Shown here: positions 8,945-18,523 of the stretch, one piece after another
How positions within the stretch are numbered: the stretch's first letter is position 1
Layout: the number at the start of each line of letters is the position of its first letter
Program-made: the position numbers and the translations under genes
The notes under the pieces: generated by a model
Seen by the model: the letters and a program-made list of their open reading frames with translations, nothing else
The model's database searches: none
Told to the model about the DNA's origin: nothing
Assembly: GCA_963788125.1 (NCBI GenBank)
Contig: CAWBFN010000002.1
Span: forward strand, 2,232,001 to 2,296,000
Direction of reading: 5' to 3'
Length of the DNA stretch: 64,000 nt
From: Bog-473 sp963788125
Lineage (GTDB): Bacteria > Actinomycetota > Acidimicrobiia > Acidimicrobiales > RAAP-2

Positions 8945-9727
8945 ATGGGCTCCGTCGGTGACGCGCTGGCCCTGCGCCCGGACGGGCCCGATCGGTGGTT
9001 GGCCTTCGCCGACCCCGACCACGAATCGATCACCGCCATGTTCGGGGGCTGGACCGCCGGGGTCGCCCTCGGGTCGGTTCTACGGTCGGCCACCGGCGGC
9101 GCCACCCCGTCGGCGATGACCATCAACTACATCGGGGCGATCACCCCGGACCAAGAGGTGGCCATCGACGTCCATCGCCTGGGCGGAGGTCGCTCCATCG
9201 AGCACTGGCGGGCCGAGGTCCGACCGGCGGCCCTCCAGACGGTCCTGGCCTCGGCGATGGTGGTGCTGACCAACCGACGGGACACCGACGGCCACGCCCA
9301 GTTCGCCATGCCGGCGGTGCCGGATCCCGAGACGCTCGAGGAGTTCCACGCCCCGGGACCACAGGGCCAGCAGACGATGCTCCGGCGGATCTCCGGGGAC
9401 TATGCCAGCGGCGACTCCTCGAGCACGCACTGGATGCGCGATATGTCGGGGCGCCCGCTCGATCACGTCCTGCTCGCCTACCTGGCCGACCAGAACGCCC
9501 CCCGCTCGTTCTTCTGGGGACCCGGACCCCGCCCGTCGGCGACCCTCACCATGTCGGTCTACTTCCACGCCACCGACGACGAGCTCGCCGCGGCAGGGAG
9601 CGACTACCTACTGGCAGAGACGACGGGGACCAGAGGCCATCGGTCCACCTCGGATCAGCATGCCAGGATCTGGAGCCGCCAGGGCGCGTTGCTGGCCACG
9701 AGCGAGCAGCTGTGCTGGTATCGGTGA
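8945..9727 (+). CDS. acyl-CoA thioesterase-like double-hotdog protein
   Basis: 260 residues from ATG at 8945, 7 nt after the dehydrogenase, so in the same operon. FGGWTAGVALGSVLRSATG is the helix of the first hotdog fold. TPSAMTINYIGAITPDQEVA and HRLGGGRSIEHWRAEVRP match the TesB-like/4HBT_3 thioesterase group. The second half holds PSATLTMSVYFHATDDELAA and ends LLATSEQLCWYR. Probably releases free acid from, or edits, CoA esters made by the dehydrogenases. Confidence 0.8.
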   Translation: MGSVGDALALRPDGPDRWLAFADPDHESITAMFGGWTAGVALGSVLRSATGGATPSAMTINYIGAITPDQEVAIDVHRLGGGRSIEHWRAEVRPAALQTVLASAMVVLTNRRDTDGHAQFAMPAVPDPETLEEFHAPGPQGQQTMLRRISGDYASGDSSSTHWMRDMSGRPLDHVLLAYLADQNAPRSFFWGPGPRPSATLTMSVYFHATDDELAAAGSDYLLAETTGTRGHRSTSDQHARIWSRQGALLATSEQLCWYR

Positions 9728-9730
9728 ACC

Positions 9731-9755
9731 GCGCCGGCGACCAGGATTCGAACTG
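9731..9755 (-). other. tRNA 3'-end-like fragment
   Basis: The reverse complement reads CAGTTCGAATCCTGG followed by TCGCCGGCGC, which resembles a tRNA T-loop and the 3' acceptor strand. The 5' T-stem (GACAG) does not pair with CCTGG and no anticodon arm is present, so it is not a functional tRNA. It may be a relic or chance. Confidence 0.3.
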
Positions 9756-9793
9756 TCGGATTCGCCTGTGTGAGGGCGGACGGCCGTAGGCTC

Positions 9794-11179
9794 ATGCGGG
9801 TGGCACAGTTCGCGCTCGCCGTTCTCGGTTCTGGTTCGGGCAACGTCGCCATCCCCCATCACGTCGGCGCAGGCAAGGTTGCTCTCATCGAGCGAGGCTC
9901 ATTCGGGGGGACCTGTATCAACAGAGGCTGCATCCCGTCCAAGATGTTCTCCTACACGGCGGACCTCGCCCTCCAGGTCCGCCGGGCGCGGCAATTCGGC
10001 CTCTCGGCGAGGCTCGAGGCGGTCGATTGGCCTGCCATCCGGGATCGAGTCATCGCCCGGGTCGATGAGGCCTCGTCGTCTGGGCGCAGGGGGCGGGCCG
10101 AGTCCACGGACGTCGTCCTCTTCGACGGGCAGGCGCGCTTCGCCGGTCCACATGAGTTGGTGATCGACGGCGATACCCGTATCGAGGCGGAACAGGTGGT
10201 GATCGCCACCGGTGGCCGGCCGTCGATCCCTCCGGTGGTGTCCGACTCGGGGGTCGAATTCCACACCTCGGACACGGTCATGTGGCTGGAGGCGCTGCCC
10301 GCCAGCATGGTGATTCTCGGCGGAGGCTCTGTCGCCGCCGAGATGGCCCACGTCTTTTCGAGTCTGGGCGTCGAGATCCATGTCGTAGAGAAGGCCGCCA
10401 CCTTGATGGAGAGCCTCGACGCCGAGATCTCGCAGCGTTTCACGGTCCAGGCGGTGGCGCGCTGGGACGTCCACCTCAATGCCACGGTCACCGACGTGCG
10501 GGACGATGGCGGGGGAGTAGTCGTGGTCCTCAACGACGGGACCAAAGTGACCGGTGAGATGTTGCTGGTCGCCACGGGACGACAGCCCAACACCGACGAC
10601 CTCTGCCTCGAGCTGGCTGGGGTCACCCTCTCGGCGGACGGGCGCGTGGTGGTCGACGAGTTCGGGCGCGCCGCCGCGGGCATCTGGGCGCTGGGGGACT
10701 GCAGCTCGCCGTTCGAGCTGAAACACGTGGCCAACGCCGAGGCCCGGACCATCGCCCACAACCTGGCGCATTCCGACGATCTGCGACCGCTGCCGCACGA
10801 CTGGGTACCCTCGGCCGTGTTCAGTGACCCGCAGGTCGCCTCGGTAGGCGCCCGGTCCCAGGATCTCATCGACCGACCGTACGTCGAAGCCACGCAGCAG
10901 TACGGCGATACCGCCTACGGGTGGGCCATTCAGGACCACGGCGGCATCTGCAAGCTCTACGCCGACCCCGAGACCGGCACCCTGCTTGGGGCGCACATCC
11001 TCGGCTACCAGGCCTCGCTGCTCATCACCCCGCTGATCCAAGCGGTGGCCCACGGCCAGCGGGTGGCCGACCTTGCCCGGGGCCAGTACTGGATTCATCC
11101 GGCGCTGAGCGAGGTGGTCGAGAACGCCCTCTTGAAGCTGCCGGTCGATCAACGGGTGTGCTCCGGGCAGTCCCACTGA
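9794..11179 (+). CDS. mycothione reductase-like flavoprotein disulfide reductase
   Basis: 461 residues from ATG at 9794 (GTG at 9800 is an alternative). The family is pyridine-nucleotide disulfide oxidoreductase class I: AVLGSGSGNVAIP (FAD site), GGTCINRGCIPSK (redox disulfide C..NxGC), MVILGGGSVAAEMAHVFSSL (NAD(P)H site), GIWALGDCSS (second FAD motif) and a C-terminal HPALSEVVENALL with the His-Glu pair. GSGSGN at the N-terminus is characteristic of mycothione reductase rather than dihydrolipoamide dehydrogenase. It would reduce mycothiol disulfide with NADPH in the cytosol. Confidence 0.8.
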   Translation: MRVAQFALAVLGSGSGNVAIPHHVGAGKVALIERGSFGGTCINRGCIPSKMFSYTADLALQVRRARQFGLSARLEAVDWPAIRDRVIARVDEASSSGRRGRAESTDVVLFDGQARFAGPHELVIDGDTRIEAEQVVIATGGRPSIPPVVSDSGVEFHTSDTVMWLEALPASMVILGGGSVAAEMAHVFSSLGVEIHVVEKAATLMESLDAEISQRFTVQAVARWDVHLNATVTDVRDDGGGVVVVLNDGTKVTGEMLLVATGRQPNTDDLCLELAGVTLSADGRVVVDEFGRAAAGIWALGDCSSPFELKHVANAEARTIAHNLAHSDDLRPLPHDWVPSAVFSDPQVASVGARSQDLIDRPYVEATQQYGDTAYGWAIQDHGGICKLYADPETGTLLGAHILGYQASLLITPLIQAVAHGQRVADLARGQYWIHPALSEVVENALLKLPVDQRVCSGQSH

Positions 11180-11252
11180 TCGAGAGCCACGCTCTCCCCT
11201 CGGCCTGCGCCGGTACTGGTTCGGCGACGAGAAGGGGGGTATAAGCCCAAAC

Positions 11253-11432
11253 ATGATCAATTCCCTCGCCCTCATCGTTACGCCCAGCATCCATACCGAA
11301 CAGCTGCTCGCGCTCATTGCGGTGATCGTGTTCATCGTTGCCGCTCTGGTTGCAGTCGGGACGCGGACGTACTACGCGGTATTGGTTTCGGCGGGACTCG
11401 CGCTCCTGTCAGCGGCCATCCTCTGGAGTTGA
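11253..11432 (+). CDS. small two-helix membrane protein
   Basis: 59 residues. Two hydrophobic stretches, LLALIAVIVFIVAALVAVGT and YYAVLVSAGLALLSAAILW, are joined by a short basic turn. AAGGGGGG lies about 14 nt upstream, a somewhat distant ribosome site. It ends 3 nt before the convergent reductase at 11436. No family recognised; judged real from its regular membrane-protein pattern. Confidence 0.5.
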   Translation: MINSLALIVTPSIHTEQLLALIAVIVFIVAALVAVGTRTYYAVLVSAGLALLSAAILWS

Positions 11433-11435
11433 CCA

Positions 11436-12605
11436 TCACCCCTTGGTGGGCGCGGGCCGGTGCCTCCCGATGAGGTCCTTTCCAAGGTCGTAGTCCTCGT
11501 CCGCCTCGTGGGTCAGCACGCCGACCGCGATGCCGTCGCGTTCGTACCAGATAGTGAAGGCTCCGTCGCCGTGGTCCACTAGGTGATCGCCATCGAAGCC
11601 ATCGCCCCACGCGGCATATTTGAGCGTTCGGTCCCCGATGGTCGACCAGAAGCCCGGCACGTCACACCACGCAGTCTCGCGTCCGGCGGCCGTTGCGCCG
11701 GCGACTCGTCCCATGGCCAATGCCTCGCCCCAATGCTCGACCGCCAGGTGGCGCTCGGCGCCGGTGTTGTAGGCAAACGCCACGTCGCCCGCGGCCAGAA
11801 CGTCCGGGTGACTCGAACGCATGTGGGTGTCGACTGTGACTCTGTCCTGCGCCATGTCCAAGCCGGCGTCCGCGGCCAGCGCGGCTTCCGGTTTCACCCC
11901 ACCAGCGACCAGAATGAAATCGCCCTCCGCCGTCGTCCCGTCGGAGAGGTGGACCAACCGGTCCCCCTGAACCTCGGCAACTTCGACACCAAGACGGAGC
12001 GTCACTCCTTCGTTCCGCAACCAACTGCGAAGTCGTTCGCCCGCCCCGCGGCCCAGGCGGTCGATCTGGGGAAGTTCTTCCATCGTCACCAGCGTCACGA
12101 CGAGACCCCGGCGCGCCAAGGAGGCAGCGGCCTCACACCCGATGAATCCCGAGCCGATGACCACCGACGAGCGGGACGAAGCGGCAATCTCGCACAGCGT
12201 CCGGGCGTCGCGTCGTGATCGGAGGTGCCGGACCCCTGGACCTTGTGCTCCGGGTGCCGGGAGTGATGTCGGGATGGCGCCGGTGGCCAGAATGCAGGTG
12301 TGGTACTCGAGTTCCGTTCCATTCGAGAGCGTCAGCCGGTGTTGATGGGGACGCAGAACCGTCGCCCTGGTGTCGAGCAGGACGTCAATCTCATTGGATT
12401 TGTAGAAACCCTCTTCTTCCAGGGGTAAGTCGCTCTCATCGGACTCCCCGCGCAAGAAGTCCTTCGACAGAGGGGGCCGGTTATAGGGCACAAACTCGTC
12501 GGCCGAAATCAAGGTCACGCCGCCCTCCCCGCCAGCCTCTCGGTAGGCACGGGCAGCCTCCAACCCCGCCGGTCCGCCACCGACGATGACTACATGCGGT
12601 GGCAT
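11436..12605 (-). CDS. FAD-dependent NAD(P)/ferredoxin reductase-type oxidoreductase
   Basis: 389 residues, ATG at 12605. VVIVGGGPAGLEAARAYREA is the FAD-binding motif, NRPPLSKDFL is typical of the rubredoxin/ferredoxin reductase (BphA4/CamA-like) group, SVVIGSGFIGCEAAASLARR binds NAD(P)H, and HPDVLAAGDVA is the second FAD motif. It reduces a ferredoxin-like or quinone partner using NAD(P)H. It could supply electrons to the P450 system at 38820, but that link is inference. It precedes the csbD-like gene on the same strand side, 60 nt apart. Confidence 0.85.
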   Translation of the reverse strand: MPPHVVIVGGGPAGLEAARAYREAGGEGGVTLISADEFVPYNRPPLSKDFLRGESDESDLPLEEEGFYKSNEIDVLLDTRATVLRPHQHRLTLSNGTELEYHTCILATGAIPTSLPAPGAQGPGVRHLRSRRDARTLCEIAASSRSSVVIGSGFIGCEAAASLARRGLVVTLVTMEELPQIDRLGRGAGERLRSWLRNEGVTLRLGVEVAEVQGDRLVHLSDGTTAEGDFILVAGGVKPEAALAADAGLDMAQDRVTVDTHMRSSHPDVLAAGDVAFAYNTGAERHLAVEHWGEALAMGRVAGATAAGRETAWCDVPGFWSTIGDRTLKYAAWGDGFDGDHLVDHGDGAFTIWYERDGIAVGVLTHEADEDYDLGKDLIGRHRPAPTKG

Positions 12606-12665
12606 CGCTCACTCCTTGTTAGGTGTCCGTCCGCGTTGTCGGCCTGCCCACGCGAGCGCGTCTCC

Positions 12666-12839
12666 TTACTTCTTGACCGCATCCTTGAGCTTTTCTCCGG
12701 CCTGCTTCAGGTTGCCAGCGACCTTGTCACCCTTACCTTCGGCCTCCAGACCAGGGCTCCCAGTTGCCTTGCCGGCTGCCTCTTTGACATGCCCCTTGGC
12801 TGCCTGTGCCTTGTCCTTTGCCTTGTCGGTTGCACTCAT
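12666..12839 (-). CDS. CsbD-like stress protein
   Basis: 57 residues from ATG at 12839 with a strong AAAGGAGGG ribosome site. The Lys/Ala/Gly-rich sequence AKDKAQAAKGHVKEAAGKAT and the repeat-like GKGDKVAGNLKQAGEKLKDA match the CsbD family, small hydrophilic proteins induced by general stress. Divergent from the catalase, with 173 nt between them that may hold both promoters. Confidence 0.88.
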   Translation of the reverse strand: MSATDKAKDKAQAAKGHVKEAAGKATGSPGLEAEGKGDKVAGNLKQAGEKLKDAVKK

Positions 12840-13012
12840 GAAACCCTCCTTTGTGTTGTCCCCCCTTCGTACCCGAACCGACCTTGAACAAACGGATGCA
12901 CGCTGACACAGGACGTGCACCTCGCCCCGTTCGCAATCGGGCAGTTTGCATCCATCGCCATCGGGTACCTCTGCTCCGCGCCACTCGGCGTTCCTCTCGA
13001 AAGGTCACCGCT

Positions 13013-15103
13013 ATGGCGAAATCCTCCTCCACCCCCGCGACTGCGCCCCGACGGCGCAAGGCTTCCGTCTCGGAGGGAGTAGCCCGCGAGGCCGTCGCCC
13101 CGTCTTGGGCTCAGAGTGGAGAGACGCTTACGACCGCAACTGGCGTTCCGGTAGACGACACGGACAACAGCCTGCGCGTGGGCGAGCGTGGGCCGACGCT
13201 TCTCGACGATTTCCATCTGCGCGAGAAGATCATGCACTTCGACCACGAACGCATACCTGAGCGCGTGGTGCACGCCCGTGGAGCGGGTGCCCACGGCATA
13301 TTCCGTCTCACCAAGTCCGTCGAAAACCTCACCAGTGCGGCGATCTTGAGTGACACGTCGGTAGAGACCCCGGTGTTCGTCCGCTTCTCCACCGTTGCGG
13401 GATCGAGGGGTTCGGCGGACACCGCCCGGGATGTCCGGGGGTTTGCCGTTCGTTTCTACACCCGAGAGGGAAACTGGGACCTGGTTGGCAACAACATTCC
13501 CGTCTTCTTCATTCAAGACGGGATCAAGTTCCCAGACGTCATCCATGCGGCGAAGCCCGAACCGGATCGCGAGATCCCCCAGGCCCAAACGGCCCATGAC
13601 ACCTTTTGGGATTTTGCCTCGCTTACCCCCGAGTCGACGCACATGCTGATGTGGATCATGTCAGATCGAGCGATTCCGCGTTCGTATCGAACGATGGAGG
13701 GTTTCGGGGTCCATACCTTCCGACTCGTGAACGCCCGCGGGAAGACAACTCTTGTGAAGTTCCACTGGAAGCCCGCCGCAGGGTTGGCCTCTTTGGTGTG
13801 GGAGGAGTCGCAAAAGCTGGGTGGCATCGATCCCGATTTTCACCGGAGGGATCTCTGGGAGGCTATCGAGGCTGGAGCGTTTCCGGAGTGGGACTTGGGG
13901 ATTCAAGTCTTTCCTGACAATGAGGACCAGACGTTCGAAGGAGTCGATCTCCTCGACCCTACGAAGTTGGTCCCCGAGGAGGTGGCGCCCGTTCAGGTCA
14001 TCGGACGGCTCACTCTCAATCGGAACCCCACCAACTACTTCGCCGAGACCGAGCAGGTCGCCTTCTGCACGGCGCACGTGCCTCGTGGAATCGACTTCAC
14101 CGACGACCCACTCCTCCAGGCCCGCAACTTCTCGTACCTGGACACCCAGCTGAGCCGGCTGGGTGGGCCGAACTTCGACCAGCTACCGATCAACCGGCCC
14201 CGTTCGGCGGTGCACACGACGCAGCGAGACGGATTCGGGCAACAAGCCGTGGCGGAGGGAATCGCCCCTTACAACCCGAATTCGCTCGCCGGTGGCTGTC
14301 CATTTGCCGCCGACGGAAAGGGATTTGTGCACGTACCGCGTGAGGTGTCCGGCCAGCGGGTGAGGGCCCGGGCCGCCTCGTTCTCCGACCACTTCTCCCA
14401 GGCCACGCTGTTCTGGGAGAGCATGAGCCCACCCGAGCGAGAACACATCATCGGGGCCTTCTCATTTGAGTTGGGGAAATGCCTGAGCGAGGAGGTCAAA
14501 GATCGCGTGCTCGCCAACTTGGCCAGCGTGGACGCGGAGCTCACCAAAGCGATCGCGACCAATCTGGGCAAGGCGTCTCCCAAGGGAAAGCCGGCGAGGG
14601 GTATCAAAGGCTCTCCCGCACTGAGCCTCCTGCCTACGAAGCCGGCACCGATCGCAGGTCGGACGGTCGGCATATTGGCCGTCGAGCAGGTCGACGCGAC
14701 AGGAGTTCGTTCGCTTGTCAAGGCCCTGGCATCAGCTGGCGCAGTCTCGGTGATCATCGCACCGCATGGGGGCGAAGTGTCGGGTGACGGCGGCGCCATC
14801 CCCGTCGACCGAAGTGCCATGACCACCCAGTCGGTGGAGTACGACGCGCTCGTCGTCGCGGGAGGGAAGGGCGTCACTGCGCTCGGAGCGGATCCATACA
14901 CGGCGCTCTATCTGGGCGAAGCCTTCCGGCACTACAAGCCGATTGCGGCGTGGGGCGAAGGACGCACGATCCTCGAGTCGTGCGCCATCCCAGACGACGC
15001 GCCGGGAGTAGTGACCAGCGCGACCGCAAATCGCGGCTTCGCCAATGATGTGATCGACGCGCTCAGTTGGCACCGCCATTGGACGCGCGCGCTGTTGCAG
15101 TAG
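13013..15103 (+). CDS. katE: large-subunit (clade II) catalase with C-terminal DJ-1/GATase-like domain
   Basis: 696 residues from ATG at 13013 behind AAAGG. Decomposes hydrogen peroxide. Heme catalytic residues are visible: His88 in ERVVHARGAGAHG, the Asn in WDLVGNNIPVFF (residue 160/161), and the proximal Tyr375 in RNFSYLDTQLSRLGG. After residue 540 GRTVGILAVEQVDATGVRSL starts the flavodoxin/GATase-like domain found only in the large HPII-type enzymes. Divergent from csbD. Other stress genes flank it. Confidence 0.95.
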   Translation: MAKSSSTPATAPRRRKASVSEGVAREAVAPSWAQSGETLTTATGVPVDDTDNSLRVGERGPTLLDDFHLREKIMHFDHERIPERVVHARGAGAHGIFRLTKSVENLTSAAILSDTSVETPVFVRFSTVAGSRGSADTARDVRGFAVRFYTREGNWDLVGNNIPVFFIQDGIKFPDVIHAAKPEPDREIPQAQTAHDTFWDFASLTPESTHMLMWIMSDRAIPRSYRTMEGFGVHTFRLVNARGKTTLVKFHWKPAAGLASLVWEESQKLGGIDPDFHRRDLWEAIEAGAFPEWDLGIQVFPDNEDQTFEGVDLLDPTKLVPEEVAPVQVIGRLTLNRNPTNYFAETEQVAFCTAHVPRGIDFTDDPLLQARNFSYLDTQLSRLGGPNFDQLPINRPRSAVHTTQRDGFGQQAVAEGIAPYNPNSLAGGCPFAADGKGFVHVPREVSGQRVRARAASFSDHFSQATLFWESMSPPEREHIIGAFSFELGKCLSEEVKDRVLANLASVDAELTKAIATNLGKASPKGKPARGIKGSPALSLLPTKPAPIAGRTVGILAVEQVDATGVRSLVKALASAGAVSVIIAPHGGEVSGDGGAIPVDRSAMTTQSVEYDALVVAGGKGVTALGADPYTALYLGEAFRHYKPIAAWGEGRTILESCAIPDDAPGVVTSATANRGFANDVIDALSWHRHWTRALLQ

Positions 15104-15197
15104 GGCGACGGACACCCCCTTTACACGTCCACACCACGAAGGGCCATCGACCATCAGAATTCGGTAACCGGCGTGCTTCTTTGGGTACAGAGACTCT

Positions 15198-16238
15198 GTG
15201 CGCTTGCGACGATCACGCTTCGATGGCATTGCGATAGAACGGCGCCGGTGTGGTCGTGGCTTTTCCTACCGTTGGACGACGGGCGAGAGGGTCACCGATC
15301 CGTCGGTGATCGAGCGCATCAACGGGCTGGCGATCCCGCCGGCATGGGCCGACGTCTGGATCTGTCCATGGCCACATGGTCACATTCAAGCAGTAGGAAT
15401 TGACGCTGCCGGCCGGCGTCAGTATCGCTACCACGACGAATGGCGCCGGCAGCGAGATGTAGAGAAATTTTCGAGGATGACCACGTTCGCCCGCGCTCTT
15501 CCGGAGACTCGCACCACCGTGGCGCACGATCTCAATCAGCCCGGACTTGGGCGGTCGCGCGTCCTTGCCCTGGGTATCCGCCTCCTCGACATCGGGATGT
15601 TTCGAGTAGGCGGAGAGGAGTACGCCGAAGCGCATGAGACCTACGGACTTGCGACCTTAGAGAAACGACACGTCAAACTCCGAGGTGGAACCGCGATCTT
15701 CGACTACCGCGCCAAGGGAGGTGCCCAGCGGCTACTCGAGGTTTCCGATCCCGGCGCCGTTGCTGCGATTGCGGCGCTCAGGCGGCGCAGGGGAGGAGGT
15801 GCCGAGCTCCTCGCGTGGCGCGAGGGTGCACATTGGGTGGACGTGCGGTCTCACGATATCAACGCCTACCTCAAAGAAGTCTCGGGCGGACCCTTTACGG
15901 CGAAGGATTTTCGTACATGGGATGCATCGTTGCTTGCCGCGGTGCTCTGTGCGCAGGCGGCGCCGGCGGCCTCTGCGAGCGCCAAGGCCCGGCGAATGGC
16001 AGGCGTTGTTCGAGAGGTCGCAGGGGCGTTGGGCAACACGCCGGCCGTCTGTCGGAAGTCCTACATCGATCCGCGAATCTTTGACCGGTTCGAACACGGG
16101 GAGACCATCGAAGCCGTAGTGTCGGACGTTCCCCGGGGTCTGGACGAGCTCAGCACAAGGGTGAAGTCCCGCATCGAGCGCGCGGTGATCGAGCTTCTCG
16201 AGGGCGGCGAGCCGAGCCCCGAGATAGCGGTCGCGTGA
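15198..16238 (+). CDS. DNA topoisomerase IB (poxvirus-like)
   Basis: 346 residues from GTG at 15198. N-terminal IPPAWADVWICPWPHGHIQA and GRRQYRYHDEWRRQRDVEKF are the DNA-binding core of bacterial type IB enzymes. Catalytic residues: R in LGIRLLDIGMFRVGGEEYA, KRHVKLRG, KDFRTWDAS and the nucleophile Tyr in CRKSYIDPRIFDRF. Relaxes supercoils through a 3'-phosphotyrosine link. Starts 95 nt after katE. Confidence 0.92.
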   Translation: MRLRRSRFDGIAIERRRCGRGFSYRWTTGERVTDPSVIERINGLAIPPAWADVWICPWPHGHIQAVGIDAAGRRQYRYHDEWRRQRDVEKFSRMTTFARALPETRTTVAHDLNQPGLGRSRVLALGIRLLDIGMFRVGGEEYAEAHETYGLATLEKRHVKLRGGTAIFDYRAKGGAQRLLEVSDPGAVAAIAALRRRRGGGAELLAWREGAHWVDVRSHDINAYLKEVSGGPFTAKDFRTWDASLLAAVLCAQAAPAASASAKARRMAGVVREVAGALGNTPAVCRKSYIDPRIFDRFEHGETIEAVVSDVPRGLDELSTRVKSRIERAVIELLEGGEPSPEIAVA

Positions 16239-16245
16239 AGGTGCC

Positions 16246-17640
16246 TTACAGCAAGCTCTGGTCCGGAAGGAACTGATCGCCAAGCGAGAGCCCCTTCGCG
16301 GTGATCTCGAACTGTCGGATGCGTGGGTCGTGCGTGCTGCCGCGCGTCTTGAGGACGGTGACGGCGCGCTTGACCTCGGAGTCGCCCCGGAGGAACTGCA
16401 AGAGGACGACGTTGTCCGAGACGTGGGAGATCCCGAACTCGGACAGGCGGGTAATTCCGAACAGTTCCGGAACTTCCTGGGTCATGATGACGCTGACATT
16501 GCGTCGCGCACAGCGCTGCAGGAGCGAGTACATGTACTCGCGAAATCGAATCTCGTCGCCGCACGCTGCACGTAGGTCGCCGAGGCTGTCAATGGCCACC
16601 CGTTGCGCGCCGCTGCGCTCGATCAGGTCGAGGAGGTCGTAGACCCACTCATCGAGGTAGAGATCGACCGGTGGCCGGAACATCAACTCGACCTTCGGCT
16701 CTCTGAACGACCAGGAAAACCCCTGCACCACGCGCTCGAGCTGGATGGGATTCTCTTGGAAGGTCGCGTAGACGCCCTGCTCGTCGAGGTCTGCACCACT
16801 GAAGACGAAATGCAGCGCCACCAGAGTCTTTCCCGCACCGGACGGTCCGGCGACAAGCGTCGAGGCTCCCCGCCAGTACCCGTCAGCCAGCATGTCGTCG
16901 AGGATGGGAACTCCCGACGAGATGCGTTCGCGAGCGAATTCGTACGGGTCGCCGTCGTAGTGGTCGGCCAGGCGCGGGAAGAAGTCGATGCCGTCGCGTG
17001 AGAGCCGATAGGCGTGCTTCCCCGAGACGAACCCGCTGCCGCGGAGTTTCAGGACCTGGAAGACGCGGGTCTCGCGATCGTTGCGGCGCTCGATGCCGAG
17101 CGAAACGATCGCGTCCGCAACGGCGAACTCGGGAGCCTCGGTGGCGTCGGCGCTGTCGTACTCGCCGACCCAGAACGACGTAGTCCGGGAGGCGGACAGG
17201 TGTCCAGCCAGGTCATGGAGGAACCGGCGGAACGATCCGTCGTCGGGAGCGTACGCCCGGAGCGCCTTGAAGCTGTCGATGACCATCAGCGCCGGACGTC
17301 GCTCGCGGAGCAGTTCGACGAGCTTGGTCAGCACATCGGAAAGACCGCCTTCGTTCAGGGTCTGGCCGAGGTCCTCGTAGAAAACGTTCGTCCCGACGAC
17401 GGACGTATCGAAGAAACTGAGCGACTGGCCGTAGCGGAGGATCTTCTCGAGGGGCTCGGAAACCGTCGAGAGGTAGAGGGCCGGACGCTCGGTTGTCGCG
17501 TTATGGAAGAGGTACTGCTGAGCAAGGATCGTCTTGCCCGAACCGGGACGCCCAATGATGAGGTTGATCCCGTTCACCAGAAGCCCGCCATCGAGCATGG
17601 CGTCGAGCCGGGCCGAGCCGCTCGCCAGCCGGTCACTCAT
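16246..17640 (-). CDS. KaiC-like two-domain RecA-superfamily ATPase
   Basis: 464 residues. Two KaiC domains in tandem: Walker A GRPGSGKT at 30-37 with Walker B LMVID at 118-122, then Walker A GPSGAGKT at 265-272 with RVAIDS at 347-352. KaiC-family ATPases act in signalling or as switch proteins. No KaiA or KaiB gene is nearby, and the final segment is not the KaiC phosphorylation tail. It overlaps the upstream MerR-receiver gene by 4 nt, so the two are translationally coupled. The regulator or output is unknown. Convergent to topoisomerase, 7 nt apart. Confidence 0.88.
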   Translation of the reverse strand: MSDRLASGSARLDAMLDGGLLVNGINLIIGRPGSGKTILAQQYLFHNATTERPALYLSTVSEPLEKILRYGQSLSFFDTSVVGTNVFYEDLGQTLNEGGLSDVLTKLVELLRERRPALMVIDSFKALRAYAPDDGSFRRFLHDLAGHLSASRTTSFWVGEYDSADATEAPEFAVADAIVSLGIERRNDRETRVFQVLKLRGSGFVSGKHAYRLSRDGIDFFPRLADHYDGDPYEFARERISSGVPILDDMLADGYWRGASTLVAGPSGAGKTLVALHFVFSGADLDEQGVYATFQENPIQLERVVQGFSWSFREPKVELMFRPPVDLYLDEWVYDLLDLIERSGAQRVAIDSLGDLRAACGDEIRFREYMYSLLQRCARRNVSVIMTQEVPELFGITRLSEFGISHVSDNVVLLQFLRGDSEVKRAVTVLKTRGSTHDPRIRQFEITAKGLSLGDQFLPDQSLL

Positions 17641-18389
17641 GAAACTCGAACCGGTCGACGTAGGTAGGCGCTGGTCCCGAGGAGGTCTCGAACCGTTGAG
17701 ACGAACTGGAGAGGATCGAGCGGCTTGAGCAAGAAGGCGTCGGCACCCGACTGCAGCGCCTGGTCTCGGGAGTCGATCGCCGACACGGCAACGACGGGCA
17801 TCGACGCCCGCTCATGCGCCAGCCGGCACAGCTCCTGTCCAGCCCCACCAGAGATGAGAAGATCGATCACCACGAGGCTCGGCGCCTCCTCTTGGAGCAT
17901 CTTTCGGGCCGTCGTGGCGTCGAGTGCGATTCGGGTGGCGTAGCCCTCGGTGCGCAAGAGGTACTCGGAGAGCTCTGCCGAAAACGGATCGCGCTCGGCG
18001 AGCAGGATCGTCACGAGATCGTCGGCGCCAGCTCGAGGCTCAATCGGAAAGTGGTTTCGTTCTTCTAACAGTCGGTGGGCATCGGCCGGCTGCATTCCTC
18101 GGTCGAGTTCTTCGAGAATGAAGTGCAGCTGATCGACCTGGTCTCGGCTGTAGAGGCGATGGCCGCCGGCGCTGCGTGCCGGGACGATCTGGTGGTAGCG
18201 CTCTTCCCAGCTGCGAAGCGTCTGTGCCGGGACGCCGAGCATCTTGACGACCGCGCCGATGCTGTAGACCCCGTCATTTTTCGCGGGCTTCACTGACCCG
18301 GCATCATATCGCACTGGTAAGTAGTGAGCAATGTATTGCAGAAGAATCAGGAGGCTCGGATAGGGCAAAATCTCTGCAATGGTTGTCAT
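17637..18389 (-). CDS. MerR-type regulator fused to a response-regulator receiver domain
   Basis: 250 residues. Residues of about 40-110 are a MerR helix-turn-helix (YSIGAVVKMLGVPAQTLRSW, HRLYSRDQVDQLHFILEEL). From about 128 there is a receiver-like domain (LLAERDPFSAELSEYLLRTE, phospho-acceptor Asp in LVVIDLLI, Lys in FLLKPLDPLQF). ATG at 18389 is the first start, but its first 25 residues are hydrophobic and atypical, so GTG starts near residues 26 or 33 remain possible. Probably the transcriptional output of the KaiC-like ATPase. Its kinase, if any, is not adjacent. Confidence 0.82.
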   Translation of the reverse strand: MTTIAEILPYPSLLILLQYIAHYLPVRYDAGSVKPAKNDGVYSIGAVVKMLGVPAQTLRSWEERYHQIVPARSAGGHRLYSRDQVDQLHFILEELDRGMQPADAHRLLEERNHFPIEPRAGADDLVTILLAERDPFSAELSEYLLRTEGYATRIALDATTARKMLQEEAPSLVVIDLLISGGAGQELCRLAHERASMPVVAVSAIDSRDQALQSGADAFLLKPLDPLQFVSTVRDLLGTSAYLRRPVRVS

Positions 18390-18523
18390 CGGCCCCCCAT
18401 AGCTATACAGTTTTGCATTATCGCAACCCGGACGGCTGAGACCAGCGGTCGTGATCTAGGGCGCGAGAAGGAGGGAGGGTGCGAAGTGAGCCGGGTGACA
18501 TGTCGATGAGCGATTCGCGATAG

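Noticed and set aside
9731..9755. A functional tRNA gene
   Set aside because: The 5' T-stem does not pair and no D or anticodon arm follows.
12836..13642. 268-codon minus-strand frame across the katE start
   Set aside because: It is antisense to the catalase and has no family features.
16246..17640. A circadian clock kaiABC operon
   Set aside because: No KaiA or KaiB and no KaiC phosphorylation tail; only the ATPase family is shared.
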